The notes below the pieces were generated by a model. That model was not told the DNA's origin and searched no databases. It saw nothing but the letters and a program-made list of their open reading frames with translations. From contig NC_009410.2 in the NCBI RefSeq assembly GCF_000002875.2, forward strand, positions 1-64,000: a stretch of DNA of 64,000 bases. The letters run 5' to 3'. Below, one piece after another: positions 41,112 through 50,270 of the stretch (position 1 is the stretch's first letter; every line of letters begins with the position of its first letter). A program made the translations under genes and the position numbers. The DNA comes from Leishmania infantum JPCM5. Lineage: Eukaryota; Euglenozoa; Kinetoplastea; Trypanosomatida; Trypanosomatidae.

Positions 41112-42583
41112 GATGAACATGTACAGATTATAGGACGACGGAATGTGGAGGTAAGGGAGATGGCGAAGATGTGCAGCCCCGTAGAGATGGTGAAGCGCAA
41201 CAGAACCAAAAAGCGTAAGAGGTGCGGAAGCACTCGCAAAGAGGTGCCGCAGGATGCGGTGGTTCACGAACGCGAAAAGAGGGCGGAGAAAACAGAAGAG
41301 AGGTGAAAAGTCCTCTTGCGCCCCTCCGCGCCTCTCCCGCCCCCTTCGGCAACGTCTTGTTTCTGTCGTTCCCACTTCACGCATTGGAGGTGACATGTGA
41401 AAAGACGAGGCAACTTTATCGAAGAGGGAAAGGGCGACAAAAGAAGAAAGGGAGGGAAGGGCAACAAAAGACAGGATGCCGGTGTGAGGGTCGAAGAACA
41501 CAGGTTTACGCTCTGTGTTATGCGCCTCGCAGCTGCATGTATACGCACTGCACCACACATGCAAAACTGAACGAGCTTCTATACCCCGGGAGGGGAGGGG
41601 AGAGGGGCTGCTTTCTCTTCAGGAGCGAACACAGACGCAATGAGCGCTGGAAAATTCGTCGGAGCCGCTCTTGTGAAGTATGGTGGCGGCTACGGGCGAG
41701 GGTTAGTGGAGAGAGGAAGGTTGGAGTGTTCGCCTGAGGTCGGTGGTTTCAGTGCGTAGACGAGGGTCGGGGTGAGGCGTGCGTGCGCGTCAAGCGCCAG
41801 AGAGCAGCGAGGTCAGCGAAACATGAAAAAGACGCAAGATGATTAAAACGGCAACAAAAGATGAAAGCGACGATGCGTCTGTGTGCCTGTTCGTTGCCAA
41901 GCGTGTTTCCTTGCTGATGTGTGTATTCCATCCTGTCCGGCTTTGACGCTGTACTAAGTGTGTCGAAAAGAAAGAGACGTGCGAAAAATGGACTCATGCA
42001 GAGGCGCATCATACCACATCGAACGCGCGCAGCAGGCTAAGGGCTCGACGATGAGTAGAAAGGCACGAGGAGTCACTGAAGAGACACCCCCATGTATTGG
42101 GGTTGTCATGGCCGACGCGGGGAGAATTATGCAGTAGAAGCGCATAGAAAATCGGAGACGAAGGATTAGAGAGAGTTTGGCGTCTGAGTCTGTGCGTGTG
42201 TGTAGGGGGTGGGAGGTTCAAGCCCTTGCCGCCGTGTACATCGAGCCGACACACACGCATAGCTGCTGCCTTCTGCTCATGAGAAGCAGCATGTGCAAAA
42301 GCCACCAATGATGCTCCATGCGCAACGAGCCCTTCCGCGATCCAGCAGCCATCACAGCTCCTCGACTCTGCCGTAGAGAGAGAGACAGAGACGCACACAC
42401 GCACCTGCGCGTTTGATATCCCTCGGATGGCACCGAGGAAAAAGGCGGAGACGTCACTGCGATCCTGCATTAGAACGTTGTATGAAGACGATGTACGACA
42501 AAATGAGAAACACAAAAGAAGGAAATGCAAAACGAGGGAGGATGGCACAGAAGCGTCAATCCGTCAGTCGAGCGCGCTCACCT

Positions 42584-43413
42584 GAGGAGAACGTGCGGCT
42601 GCTCAGATCATGCGGGCGAGGAAGCGGTTGATCAAGGTGTCGCGGTTACCATAGTCGCCACCTTCCACGAAGTGACGGCGCTTCTGGCGCATGCCGCCGG
42701 CCGGAGGGGCCAGCTTGAAGGGCCACATGCCGTGCGTCACCGTGCGGAAGTGCTTGCCACAGGTGTAGATCTGGTTCACCATATCCTCCGCGCACACGAT
42801 GTCCGCGTTGTTGTACTTGTCCTTGATCATCTGGTTGTCCGTGATCTTCACGCGCTGGCCGTTGATCTTCAGGTAGCCGCGCTTGTACACCATCGCACGG
42901 ACGGTGGCCAGGGACGGGTAGCCGTACGCGATGTAGGGCTCCACCGCACGCAGCATATTCTCCATCGGCTTGTTCATCTTCACGAACACCGTGTTGAAGA
43001 TCTGGCGCAGGCGCAGCAGCTGGAGGATCTTGCGCTGCTTCGGGTTCACCTTGGCGATACCGCGGATGCGGGTCACCACGGCGACCTTCGGTTTCGCCTC
43101 CAGGTAGTAGTTACCGTGAGAGGCGGCCTGGCGGCGCAGCGTCACCAGCTTCTTCTCCACACCGCGGTACTCACGGGAGTATTTGCGGGCACGCAAGTAG
43201 GCGGTCTTCTTCAGGGCAGCCTTGGCGGCCTTTCTGGCCACCACAGCCTTCTTGAAGTTCTCCGTCTGCTGCTGCTTGAACGCAGCGCGCTTGATCGCGG
43301 ACTCAGGGGCAGGGACAGCGGGCATGTCGGATGCGTTGCCGTAAACTGAGTGTGTGGTCATGGTCAGACGTTTTTCGAAGACGGCGTGTGGAGTGGCGTT
43401 GCTGGTGAGTTCG
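42584..43413. repeat. RPL7 duplication unit, copy 1
   Basis: An 830-bp unit repeated at 44311-45140 with a constant offset of 1727. It covers the RPL7 coding region, 19 bp past the stop and about 50 bp of leader. Beyond both edges the flanks are unrelated. Confidence 0.93.
42603..43361 (-). CDS. RPL7: 60S ribosomal protein uL30 (L7), copy 1
   Basis: A 252-aa protein of the large ribosomal subunit, eukaryotic L7 (uL30 family). Family segments: the basic N-terminus MPAVPAPESAIKRAAFK (from residue 13), VVTRIRGIAKVNPKQRKIL, LLRLRQIFNTVFVKMNK and MLRAVEPYIAYGYPSLATVR. The C-terminal part has WPFKLAPPAGGMRQKRRHFV and ends GGDYGNRDTLINRFLARMI. Length matches human L7 (248 aa). An in-frame ATG at 43418 lies upstream of the acceptor AG (43403-43402) and would be spliced off, supporting 43361; initiation at residue 13 is also possible. 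It differs from copy 2 by one residue (Val, codon with A43159, versus Ala). Confidence 0.97.
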   Translation of the reverse strand: MTTHSVYGNASDMPAVPAPESAIKRAAFKQQQTENFKKAVVARKAAKAALKKTAYLRARKYSREYRGVEKKLVTLRRQAASHGNYYLEAKPKVAVVTRIRGIAKVNPKQRKILQLLRLRQIFNTVFVKMNKPMENMLRAVEPYIAYGYPSLATVRAMVYKRGYLKINGQRVKITDNQMIKDKYNNADIVCAEDMVNQIYTCGKHFRTVTHGMWPFKLAPPAGGMRQKRRHFVEGGDYGNRDTLINRFLARMI

Positions 43414-43460
43414 CGCATGTCGTGGGAGAGACGGGAAGAGACAGAATAAGTAGGTCGTGT
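43402..43460 (-). promoter_or_regulatory. Predicted trans-splice acceptor of RPL7 copy 1
   Basis: On the sense strand a pyrimidine tract (TTCTGTCTCTTCCCGTCTC) is followed by CACCAG, with the AG at 43403-43402. It is the first AG after the tract and leaves a 40-nt leader before the ATG at 43361. Confidence 0.65.
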
Positions 43461-44310
43461 GGTGGCATCGTATTCACGCAGACAGCGAAGAGACTGGAGG
43501 CGACACTAGCACAAGAGTCGTTGCTCATTTTCTAGACGTCACAAAAAAGATGGGCCGTTACCCTGCACACCACCGTCACAGACGTCTGGCAGTGAGCGCG
43601 TGCGCTGAGAGAACACAGGGGAGGCGGAGGAACTGAATTCCGTGCAAATGCCGGCGTCAGGCTCCTCAGGATAAAAAGTATGTCCTTTCCACCCACCTGA
43701 ATCAGGCCCAGAGAGAGGCGCACACGTGCCCTCACCTCGCACCGAGTGCGGAAGGCATATAGGAGAGGGAAGATAGAGCGAGACAGAGCCACAGAGAGAG
43801 GGCCATGGGGATGTGCTGGGGGACGAGGCATGATCATCATTCAGGCACATAGCCAGATATGCATGTCACACGCACTTCCGCCCAACCTCCTCCAACTACG
43901 TTTGCCACCGTGTAGGCTCACGCGCAACTGCGGTCTCTGCCCCACCCACCCACCCACCCTCTCCGGCTTCCACGAAGCTTTCTCCATTTCTGGCACTGCA
44001 TCACGCCTGCTTCCTTCCTCTGCTCGCTTTCTGTTGCAAAGAACGACAAACGACGAAGCAAGCGGGGCGCACCCCCGGCATGCGGGAAAAAAAAAGCAAA
44101 TGAGTGTTCACGGAACGGCAACAGAGGCGCCGGCCCATCCACGTACGCGGCGTCAGCGCACCGCAAAACCCACAGCGGCTGCGCACAGGCTCGCATGCAA
44201 CCATGCACGTGCACAGCGTACCTGCTTCTACGCCGCGCGACACTTCCAGCGAGACGGCATACAGAGCGAGCTCAAGTAGCGGGGCACTAGCGGCCTCCAC
44301 ACAGCGCGCA
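43404..44310. other. Spacer between the two RPL7 copies
   Basis: Holds the copy 1 splice tract on the left and presumably the 3' UTR of copy 2 on the right. No gene. It is unrelated to the sequence flanking copy 2 on its right. Confidence 0.5.
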
Positions 44311-45140
44311 GAGGAGAACGTGCGGCTGCTCAGATCATGCGGGCGAGGAAGCGGTTGATCAAGGTGTCGCGGTTACCATAGTCGCCACCTTCCACGAAGT
44401 GACGGCGCTTCTGGCGCATGCCGCCGGCCGGAGGGGCCAGCTTGAAGGGCCACATGCCGTGCGTCACCGTGCGGAAGTGCTTGCCACAGGTGTAGATCTG
44501 GTTCACCATATCCTCCGCGCACACGATGTCCGCGTTGTTGTACTTGTCCTTGATCATCTGGTTGTCCGTGATCTTCACGCGCTGGCCGTTGATCTTCAGG
44601 TAGCCGCGCTTGTACACCATCGCACGGACGGTGGCCAGGGACGGGTAGCCGTACGCGATGTAGGGCTCCACCGCACGCAGCATATTCTCCATCGGCTTGT
44701 TCATCTTCACGAACACCGTGTTGAAGATCTGGCGCAGGCGCAGCAGCTGGAGGATCTTGCGCTGCTTCGGGTTCACCTTGGCGATACCGCGGATGCGGGT
44801 CACCACGGCGACCTTCGGTTTCGCCTCCAGGTAGTAGTTACCGTGAGAGGCGGCCTGGCGGCGCAGCGTCACCAGCTTCTTCTCCGCACCGCGGTACTCA
44901 CGGGAGTATTTGCGGGCACGCAAGTAGGCGGTCTTCTTCAGGGCAGCCTTGGCGGCCTTTCTGGCCACCACAGCCTTCTTGAAGTTCTCCGTCTGCTGCT
45001 GCTTGAACGCAGCGCGCTTGATCGCGGACTCAGGGGCAGGGACAGCGGGCATGTCGGATGCGTTGCCGTAAACTGAGTGTGTGGTCATGGTCAGACGTTT
45101 TTCGAAGACGGCGTGTGGAGTGGCGTTGCCGGTGAGTTCG
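44311..45140. repeat. RPL7 duplication unit, copy 2
   Basis: Second 830-bp unit. I see two differences from copy 1: G44886 versus A43159 (Ala versus Val) and C45130 versus T43403, which changes the acceptor AG to GG. Confidence 0.93.
44330..45088 (-). CDS. RPL7: 60S ribosomal protein uL30 (L7), copy 2
   Basis: A 252-aa protein identical to copy 1 except Ala for Val (GCG versus GTG at 44886) in SREYRGAEKKL. All uL30 motifs are present. The leader differs in one important base: the sense CACCAG of copy 1 is CACCGG here. No AG then lies between the pyrimidine tract (about 45150-45190) and the ATG. The first AG after the tract is at 45074-45073, inside codon 5. If that site is used, translation would begin at Met13 (45052, MPAVPAPESA), which still gives a normal-looking L7. 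This gene is the upstream member of the pair in transcription. Confidence 0.96.
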   Translation of the reverse strand: MTTHSVYGNASDMPAVPAPESAIKRAAFKQQQTENFKKAVVARKAAKAALKKTAYLRARKYSREYRGAEKKLVTLRRQAASHGNYYLEAKPKVAVVTRIRGIAKVNPKQRKILQLLRLRQIFNTVFVKMNKPMENMLRAVEPYIAYGYPSLATVRAMVYKRGYLKINGQRVKITDNQMIKDKYNNADIVCAEDMVNQIYTCGKHFRTVTHGMWPFKLAPPAGGMRQKRRHFVEGGDYGNRDTLINRFLARMI

Positions 45141-45203
45141 GGCAAGCCGTGGCCGGAAAGGCGGGAGAAAAGGCAAAGAGAAAGTGAAAGCACGGTAAGC
45201 ACT
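45073..45203 (-). promoter_or_regulatory. Altered trans-splice region of RPL7 copy 2
   Basis: Between an AG at 45203-45202 and the next at 45074-45073 the sense strand contains no AG. The pyrimidine tract (CTTTCTCTTTGCCTTTTCTC) lies at about 45165-45184. The acceptor used in copy 1 is lost by T-to-C at 45130 on the plus strand. Confidence 0.6.
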
Positions 45204-46578
45204 GTGTGTTTCTTTCATGGCACAACGATCTTCCGGTTCACAGCACGCCGCCAGTGCAGCGTGCAGCCGCTGGGACTCGTCGTCGTTTCGTTTTCGCCTT
45301 CTTCCGTATATGCATGCTGCAATAGAGCAGGAGTCAAACGTCCCTCTACCCTCCCGGCCCTCTGCGGCCTGCCACAGACCCGTCCCGTGTGTGGTGCCCA
45401 TGCAGCCGTAGACACACGCGCGGTACACCAGCGCGCCGGCCCGATCATCGAAGCACCGCCTCGGCCTCATACTCTGTCCACTCACACCTCGGCCCCCGCA
45501 GGTCGCCTCGCAGCCGCTCACGTGATGCCCAGTCGCCACCTCGCGCATCCCTCCCCGCCCCCCCTCGCGGTGGCTCAGCCTCCCCACACCGGTGTGGGGC
45601 GTGTGTGGGTCGGGGGTAGGGGTGAGGTACCTTCGAGTCACCCTGATACTTTGCCTATTCTCATATGGATGCCACAGACGTGCCCACGGTCGCGGGTCGC
45701 GCCGACGCAACGCCGCCCCAGGACACGACCACCGACATCAGCAGCCACACATCGCTCTGGCATCCCTACCTAGGTGGGTGCCTCCCCCTGACACCACTAG
45801 CAGGGAGGGGGGAGGGGCTCGGCATCGGCAGGGAGAGGGGCAGGGGCTGGGTGGTCGACTGGCTTCTCCCGGACAGAGAGTGCGAGCACCGGACCCTGTT
45901 TATACCGCCCACAGAGGAGGGAGGGCTGTCCGTCATCGCGAGCGGAGCAGGCCCTCTCGCAGACACATACGCGCATGAGAGTATATATTTCCTGTGACGT
46001 TTCCAGAAACGTTGGCAGGCGCAGTGGATTCGTAGCAGCGCACCGCTCAGTTTCTGCAGCGATCGCTTTGGTGGGCCTACTGGGCGTGCATGGCACTCCG
46101 TTTAGGAGCGGATGGTGCGCCAAGCAATGAAAGACTCTCAGGCGTGAAGAGTCAACGTTGATACACATCAACGCGCTTGTGTCTGTCTCTGTGTGGCTGC
46201 CTGGGATTCAGCTCTGTGCACCCCTCTCCGCCGAGAAGGTGAGGCGCACTTGTGTTAAGCGCATTCAGGAAACCGCATGGTACTGGCAGCGGGCGCGGAA
46301 AGGGACAGGGCGGACATCGCTCGCAATCGGATATTGCCGCGGCGGCGGGGGGGGAGCACAGCAACGAGAAAATGCGGTAGGAACGGTGACGAGATGAGAG
46401 CAACGCGGTGGGCGCGAGGAGACACCGGTGCATCTTGCGTTCAAAACACCGCCAAGCGCGGGGAAGCAGCAGTGGCACAGCAGTAAGGAGGACAGTCACA
46501 GATGTAACGACTCACGCGAACGCGAACAGGAGGACGTGGACGGGAGGTACAGCACCAACACTGAGTCGGCATTCGGCG
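45204..46578. other. Spacer with SIDER-like copy B
   Basis: Contains the SIDER-like element at 45272-45935. The rest should be the 3' UTR of the DUF2062-like gene. No other gene. Confidence 0.5.
45272..45935 (-). mobile_element. SIDER-like degenerate retroposon, copy B
   Basis: A 664-bp repeat close to copy A, including the A-rich minus-strand end and the CCGGTGTGGGG palindrome. It lacks 2 bp of a G run near 45803. At its other end it shares GGCTGTCCGTCA with copy C, which copy A lacks. It lies in the 3' flank of the DUF2062-like gene, in the sense orientation by the A-rich end. Confidence 0.75.
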
Positions 46579-47064
46579 TTACTCGGCCATTCCTTTGTGC
46601 ACGTGGCGATGCAAAATGCACCGCTGAACAGAGCGGAGAACCATGACGATTGGAATGGCAACGAAGAACCACCCCACTGTAGCGTAGAAGATCATGCGGC
46701 CGCAAGACCTCAGGAAGGTGGTATAGCCCACCCTAAGGGACTCGTGGAGCGCGTGCGCGGTGAAGGCGTCAACCTCCGCTTGCGCAAGAAACCCTGCAAG
46801 GCGCGCAAGCGAGGGTAGCAGCGCAAACTGGAGGGGCGTGCAGAAGAAGTTTACAGTAGAGGCAAGCACGAGCTCTGTCGCCGTGCATCGTAAGTAATAC
46901 CCAATCACAAGCGTGATTAATGACGTCACGAAGGGTACCGGAAAGATGCCACCTAGAACACCGACGGATACAGCGACCAGCACCTCGGCCCACGTTAGCT
47001 GGCTCAATGGTACGAGCACGTGCTCGCGCAGCGCCTGCGACATGCACTGAAAAAAGTGGCGCAT
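46579..47064 (-). CDS. DUF2062-like membrane protein, 161 aa
   Basis: A small protein with at least three hydrophobic segments: VLVAVSVGVLGGIFPVPFVT with SLITLVIGYYL (about 28-58), TELVLASTVNFFCTPLQFALL (63-83) and MIFYATVGWFFVAIPIVMVL (124-143). The GGIFP turn followed by a Thr/Asn-rich helix and NFFCTPLQ resemble the DUF2062 domain (G-x3-P, then NP-T-x-P), a family of unknown function. The N-terminus MRHFFQCMSQALREHVL has no obvious signal. The C-terminus is basic (RCILHRHVHK). The start ATG at 47064 is the only one before the first membrane segment apart from Met8. Confidence 0.65.
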   Translation of the reverse strand: MRHFFQCMSQALREHVLVPLSQLTWAEVLVAVSVGVLGGIFPVPFVTSLITLVIGYYLRCTATELVLASTVNFFCTPLQFALLPSLARLAGFLAQAEVDAFTAHALHESLRVGYTTFLRSCGRMIFYATVGWFFVAIPIVMVLRSVQRCILHRHVHKGMAE

Positions 47065-48086
47065 GGCCTAAGACTACCTCACGCAGACCTGTGCAGTTGT
47101 GACTCCGCCTGCTGTACAACGGACACCACAGCAATATGGACAGATAGGATGCGGCGCCGGCAACAGCAGAGAAAAACTTAGCCCAGCGCCAAGGGCCATC
47201 CAATGTGCCCTTGGCCGCCAGGTTTGTATGGCGTCCGTGTTATCCACTCCGAAAAGTGCTGAAAGGGACCGTCTGCGCTAGCCACAGAGAGAGAAGGGGC
47301 GAAGAGAGAGAGGGAGAGAACCGAGAGTAAGAGGCCGTGCACCGGTGCAGGCAGCAGACAGCAGATGCGCGCATGAAGCCTCGTTCACGTACTCGCGATT
47401 TGTGATGTTCAAGTCATGCGAAATGACAGTGAGAGTTGATTTGCTGCCCCTATCCACGGCTCCTTCCCCTGCACATCACTCCAGCTCCAACGGACGAACT
47501 GGAACGCCGGGGTCCACACACAATGCATTGAGAGAGGAGCACACGAGTTGGAGTCCCCTCCCTGTCCACTGAACGATAATGAGGTAAACCTCAAAGGTCC
47601 CTGCGCGCCCACAACTGCGCCTGCATGCCTGCGCGCCGATATGTCTCTGTGCGTGTGGGGGGAGGAGAAAGGGGAGGGGGGCGCTGCGCCTGCAAGGGTA
47701 CGATGCCGATTATCGCCCCGTGAAGGAGACGGACGGAGGAAGATAGGCGACCGGTCACGCACGGCTCCTCATGCCGCGGCGGTCGCCCGCAACCCGTGTT
47801 GCCCTTCGCCTTCGTCGAAAATTCTTCAGCGGATGAGACAAATAACACAGAAAAGGATTGAGCGAAAAGAGACGTCAGGTTTGCACGCACATAGACGCCG
47901 ACAGATCACGAGGAGGAGCGCAGTCCTCTCCCCCCCCCTCGCAACAATATACCAGAGGCAGCTTCGACGAGCATCACAAACGCGTCATGCGGCATCGAGC
48001 CGCCCGAAGCCTTGGCGCAGTGGCTGGGCGGTCAGTGGGGTCACTCTACTATCCTCGCTCGCCTGTGCTTCGCACCCCTTCGGCGG
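47065..48086. other. Spacer between NFU1 and the DUF2062-like gene
   Basis: Pyrimidine-rich sense sequence at about 47285-47325 may serve as a splice tract. The rest is probably the NFU1 3' UTR. The long plus-strand frame from 47548 to 49017 is the antisense shadow of NFU1. Confidence 0.5.
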
Positions 48087-48941
48087 TTACTTCGCCTTCA
48101 CCACCTCGCCCTTCTCCTTCAGCTGCTTGCGCAGCCGCTTCTCAGACAAAATGTCGACGGCCACCTCATCGCTCACCTCTTGCGCCTCCACCACCTCCGG
48201 AATCCAATGCATCAGCATTCGCTCGATGCCGCTCTTGAGGGTGACGTGTGACGACGGACACGACTTGCACGACCCTTCCAGAAGGAGGAACACGGTGCCC
48301 TCATCCATGTCGATGAAGCGAACGTTGCCACCGTCAGCGCGCAGCATCGGCCGGATGCGCGTCGCCAGCAGTTCCTTTACGGCCAGCACCACCTCGTCAT
48401 CATCGTCATCCGGTTCAGTGTCGTTGTTGTACCCCAACAGCTCCTCTTCACCAGCCGCAGAGAGCACGTTTTCCTTGCTCTCTGCAAACTCAACGATCAC
48501 CTCCTTGATGATGGGAATCAAGGCGGCCCAGTCGGCTTGTGGATGCTTGCGCACCGTCACGTACTCATCGGCCAGAAAGACAGCCTGCACCCCTGCCACG
48601 CCAAAGAGGGCCTCAGCCAGCGGCGACTTGTACGCCTGCGCAGGCGAGGGGATGTCCATGGAGAACTCTGGCTTGAGAAACGAGACGTCCATGGAAAAGA
48701 AACGCATGCAGTCTGGGTTCGGCGTCTCGTTCGTTTCGACGACAATACAGCGGCACTGCACTGCCCGTGCAGCAAAAGATGACCCGGAGAATGCCCCGCC
48801 GGCGAGGATCACGAGAGAGCTCGTAAGGGAGCGGCGAACCGTTGAGCTGCACGGCACACGCGTGCCAAGAGATGCACCCGTGATGGACCACGCAGCATAC
48901 GATGTCATTCGCACGCCTGATCGTCTCAAAATCTTTTCCAT
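48087..48941 (-). CDS. NFU1: NFU1-type mitochondrial iron-sulfur cluster scaffold
   Basis: A 284-aa protein with an Nfu N-domain (about 65-155: VVETNETPNPDCMRFF, ALFGVAGVQAVFL, DWAALIPIIKEVI) and a C-terminal NifU domain (about 183-260). The cluster-binding CxxC is Cys225-Lys-Ser-Cys228 in LEGSCKSCPSSHVTL. NFU1 delivers 4Fe-4S clusters to targets such as lipoate synthase in the mitochondrion. The N-terminal 60 residues are Arg/Ser-rich, as in a presequence. The domains are joined by an acidic loop (EPDDDDDE). The predicted acceptor is the sense CGCTTTAG near 49007. An out-of-frame ATG at 48972 precedes the main ATG at 48941, and Met12 (48908) is another possible start. Confidence 0.93.
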   Translation of the reverse strand: MEKILRRSGVRMTSYAAWSITGASLGTRVPCSSTVRRSLTSSLVILAGGAFSGSSFAARAVQCRCIVVETNETPNPDCMRFFSMDVSFLKPEFSMDIPSPAQAYKSPLAEALFGVAGVQAVFLADEYVTVRKHPQADWAALIPIIKEVIVEFAESKENVLSAAGEEELLGYNNDTEPDDDDDEVVLAVKELLATRIRPMLRADGGNVRFIDMDEGTVFLLLEGSCKSCPSSHVTLKSGIERMLMHWIPEVVEAQEVSDEVAVDILSEKRLRKQLKEKGEVVKAK

Positions 48942-50270
48942 TCTTTTGGTAAATGGCGCAAGCGCGAAACATGCCACCAGGGTGGCAGCCAGAAGCTTAT
49001 GCCCACTAAAGCGATGACGCGCATGTAGCAGAGGGGGAGAAATCAGTAGAAACACGAGTCGAGTACGTAAAGAGCTGCTGGATGCGACACTGACGTGCCG
49101 TTCGCCTCAGACAACTCGCGTTGAAGAACGAAAGTGCACTGACTTGATGCGCGGCGCGGAAAGTCCGAGATCAGCCGGCAGAAAATGAGCCACGGCAACA
49201 ACTCAGACACCAAGCAGTCAACAGAAGAGTACGTCGCACCGTCACCGCCGCACAATAACATGGATGCCCCGGCTCTCTGAATCTGTGCGTCCCTATCACG
49301 GAGTGCAGCACATCTACCAGAGGCCGCGAAGAAACAAGATGCACATTTGTTTTTTCTCCACCTCATCCACTCAGTCCTATACGGCGCGACTCGAACGGCC
49401 GTGGAGCCTCACAGACCCGTCCCGTGTGTGGTGCCCATGCAGCCGTAGACACGCGCGCTACACCAGCGCGCCGGCCCGATCATCGGAGCACCGCCTCGGC
49501 CTCATACTCTGCCCACTCACACCTCGGCCCCCGCAGGTCGCCTCGCAGCCGCTCACGTGATGCCCAGTCGCCACCTCGCGCATCCCTCCCCGCCCTCCCC
49601 TCGCGGTGGCTCAGCCTCCCCACACCGGTGTGGGGCGTGTGTGGGTCGGGGGTAGGGGTGAGGTACCTTCGAGTCACCCTGATGCTTTGCCTATTCTCAT
49701 ATGGATGCCACAGACGTGCCCACGGTCGCGGGTCGCGCCGACGCAACGCCGCCCCAGGACACGACCGCCGACATCAGCAGCCACACATCGCTCTGGCATC
49801 CCTACCTAGGTGGGTGCCTCCCCCTGACACCACCAGCAGGGGGGAGGGGGAGGGGCTCGGCATCGGCAGGGAGAGGGGCAGGGGCTGGGTGGTCGACTGG
49901 CTTCTCCCGGACAGAGAGTGCGAGCACCGGACCCTGTTTATACCGCCCACAGAGGGGGGCTGTCCGTCACAGCGGATGATGGTGAGCAGTGGGAAATCAA
50001 GAATCCCTCAGCCGAAGCGCTTCGATGGAAGAGGCAGTAGTATGGGTTGTGTGGGTGTGTGCGCGCGCGTCGCTACAGGCGTGTAGAGGGGGGAGGTACA
50101 ACATTATCAGAATGTGAGCTGGGCAAGCGGAAGGCGCTCGTGTACGCTGTGGAGGGTCTCTGCGCCGCATCGGGACACAAATACGGGGAAGTAGGTGATG
50201 AGGCGACGCGCTGGCAAGCAGGTGCCGCGCAAGTGTCAGTCGCCCCCCTCCCTTACAGCCTCGAGTCGGC
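48942..50270. other. Spacer with SIDER-like copy C
   Basis: Left part: NFU1 leader with an upstream ATG and an acceptor near 49007. 49410-49969 is a SIDER-like repeat. The right part is probably Pelota 3' UTR. No separate gene. Confidence 0.5.
49410..49969 (-). mobile_element. SIDER-like degenerate retroposon, copy C (truncated)
   Basis: A 560-bp copy lacking about 110 bp at the A-rich end found in copies A and B; it begins at CACAGACCCGTCCCG. The remaining sequence is nearly identical. It ends with the same GGCTGTCCGTCA as copy B. It lies about 300 bp downstream of the Pelota stop codon. Confidence 0.75.

Larger units (their letters stand above)
37163..42602. other. 5.4-kb gene-free stretch
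   Basis: The longest stretch without a gene in the window. The sequence is purine-rich on the plus strand with TA microsatellites at 38464-38478 and 41094-41111. An AT-richer patch lies at about 39090-39150. All open frames are low complexity (Arg/Glu/Lys- or Ser/Phe/Leu-rich). It must contain the 3' UTR of RPL7 copy 1 and the phosphatase leader. I see no tRNA, and no C/D-box pair that I could support. Confidence 0.5.

Noticed and set aside
42525..43349. 274-aa plus-strand open frame rich in Val/Leu/His, and its copy at 44399-45076
   Set aside because: Antisense shadow of RPL7.
47548..49017. 489-aa plus-strand open frame
   Set aside because: Antisense of NFU1 plus spacer, Ser/Thr-rich and without a domain.
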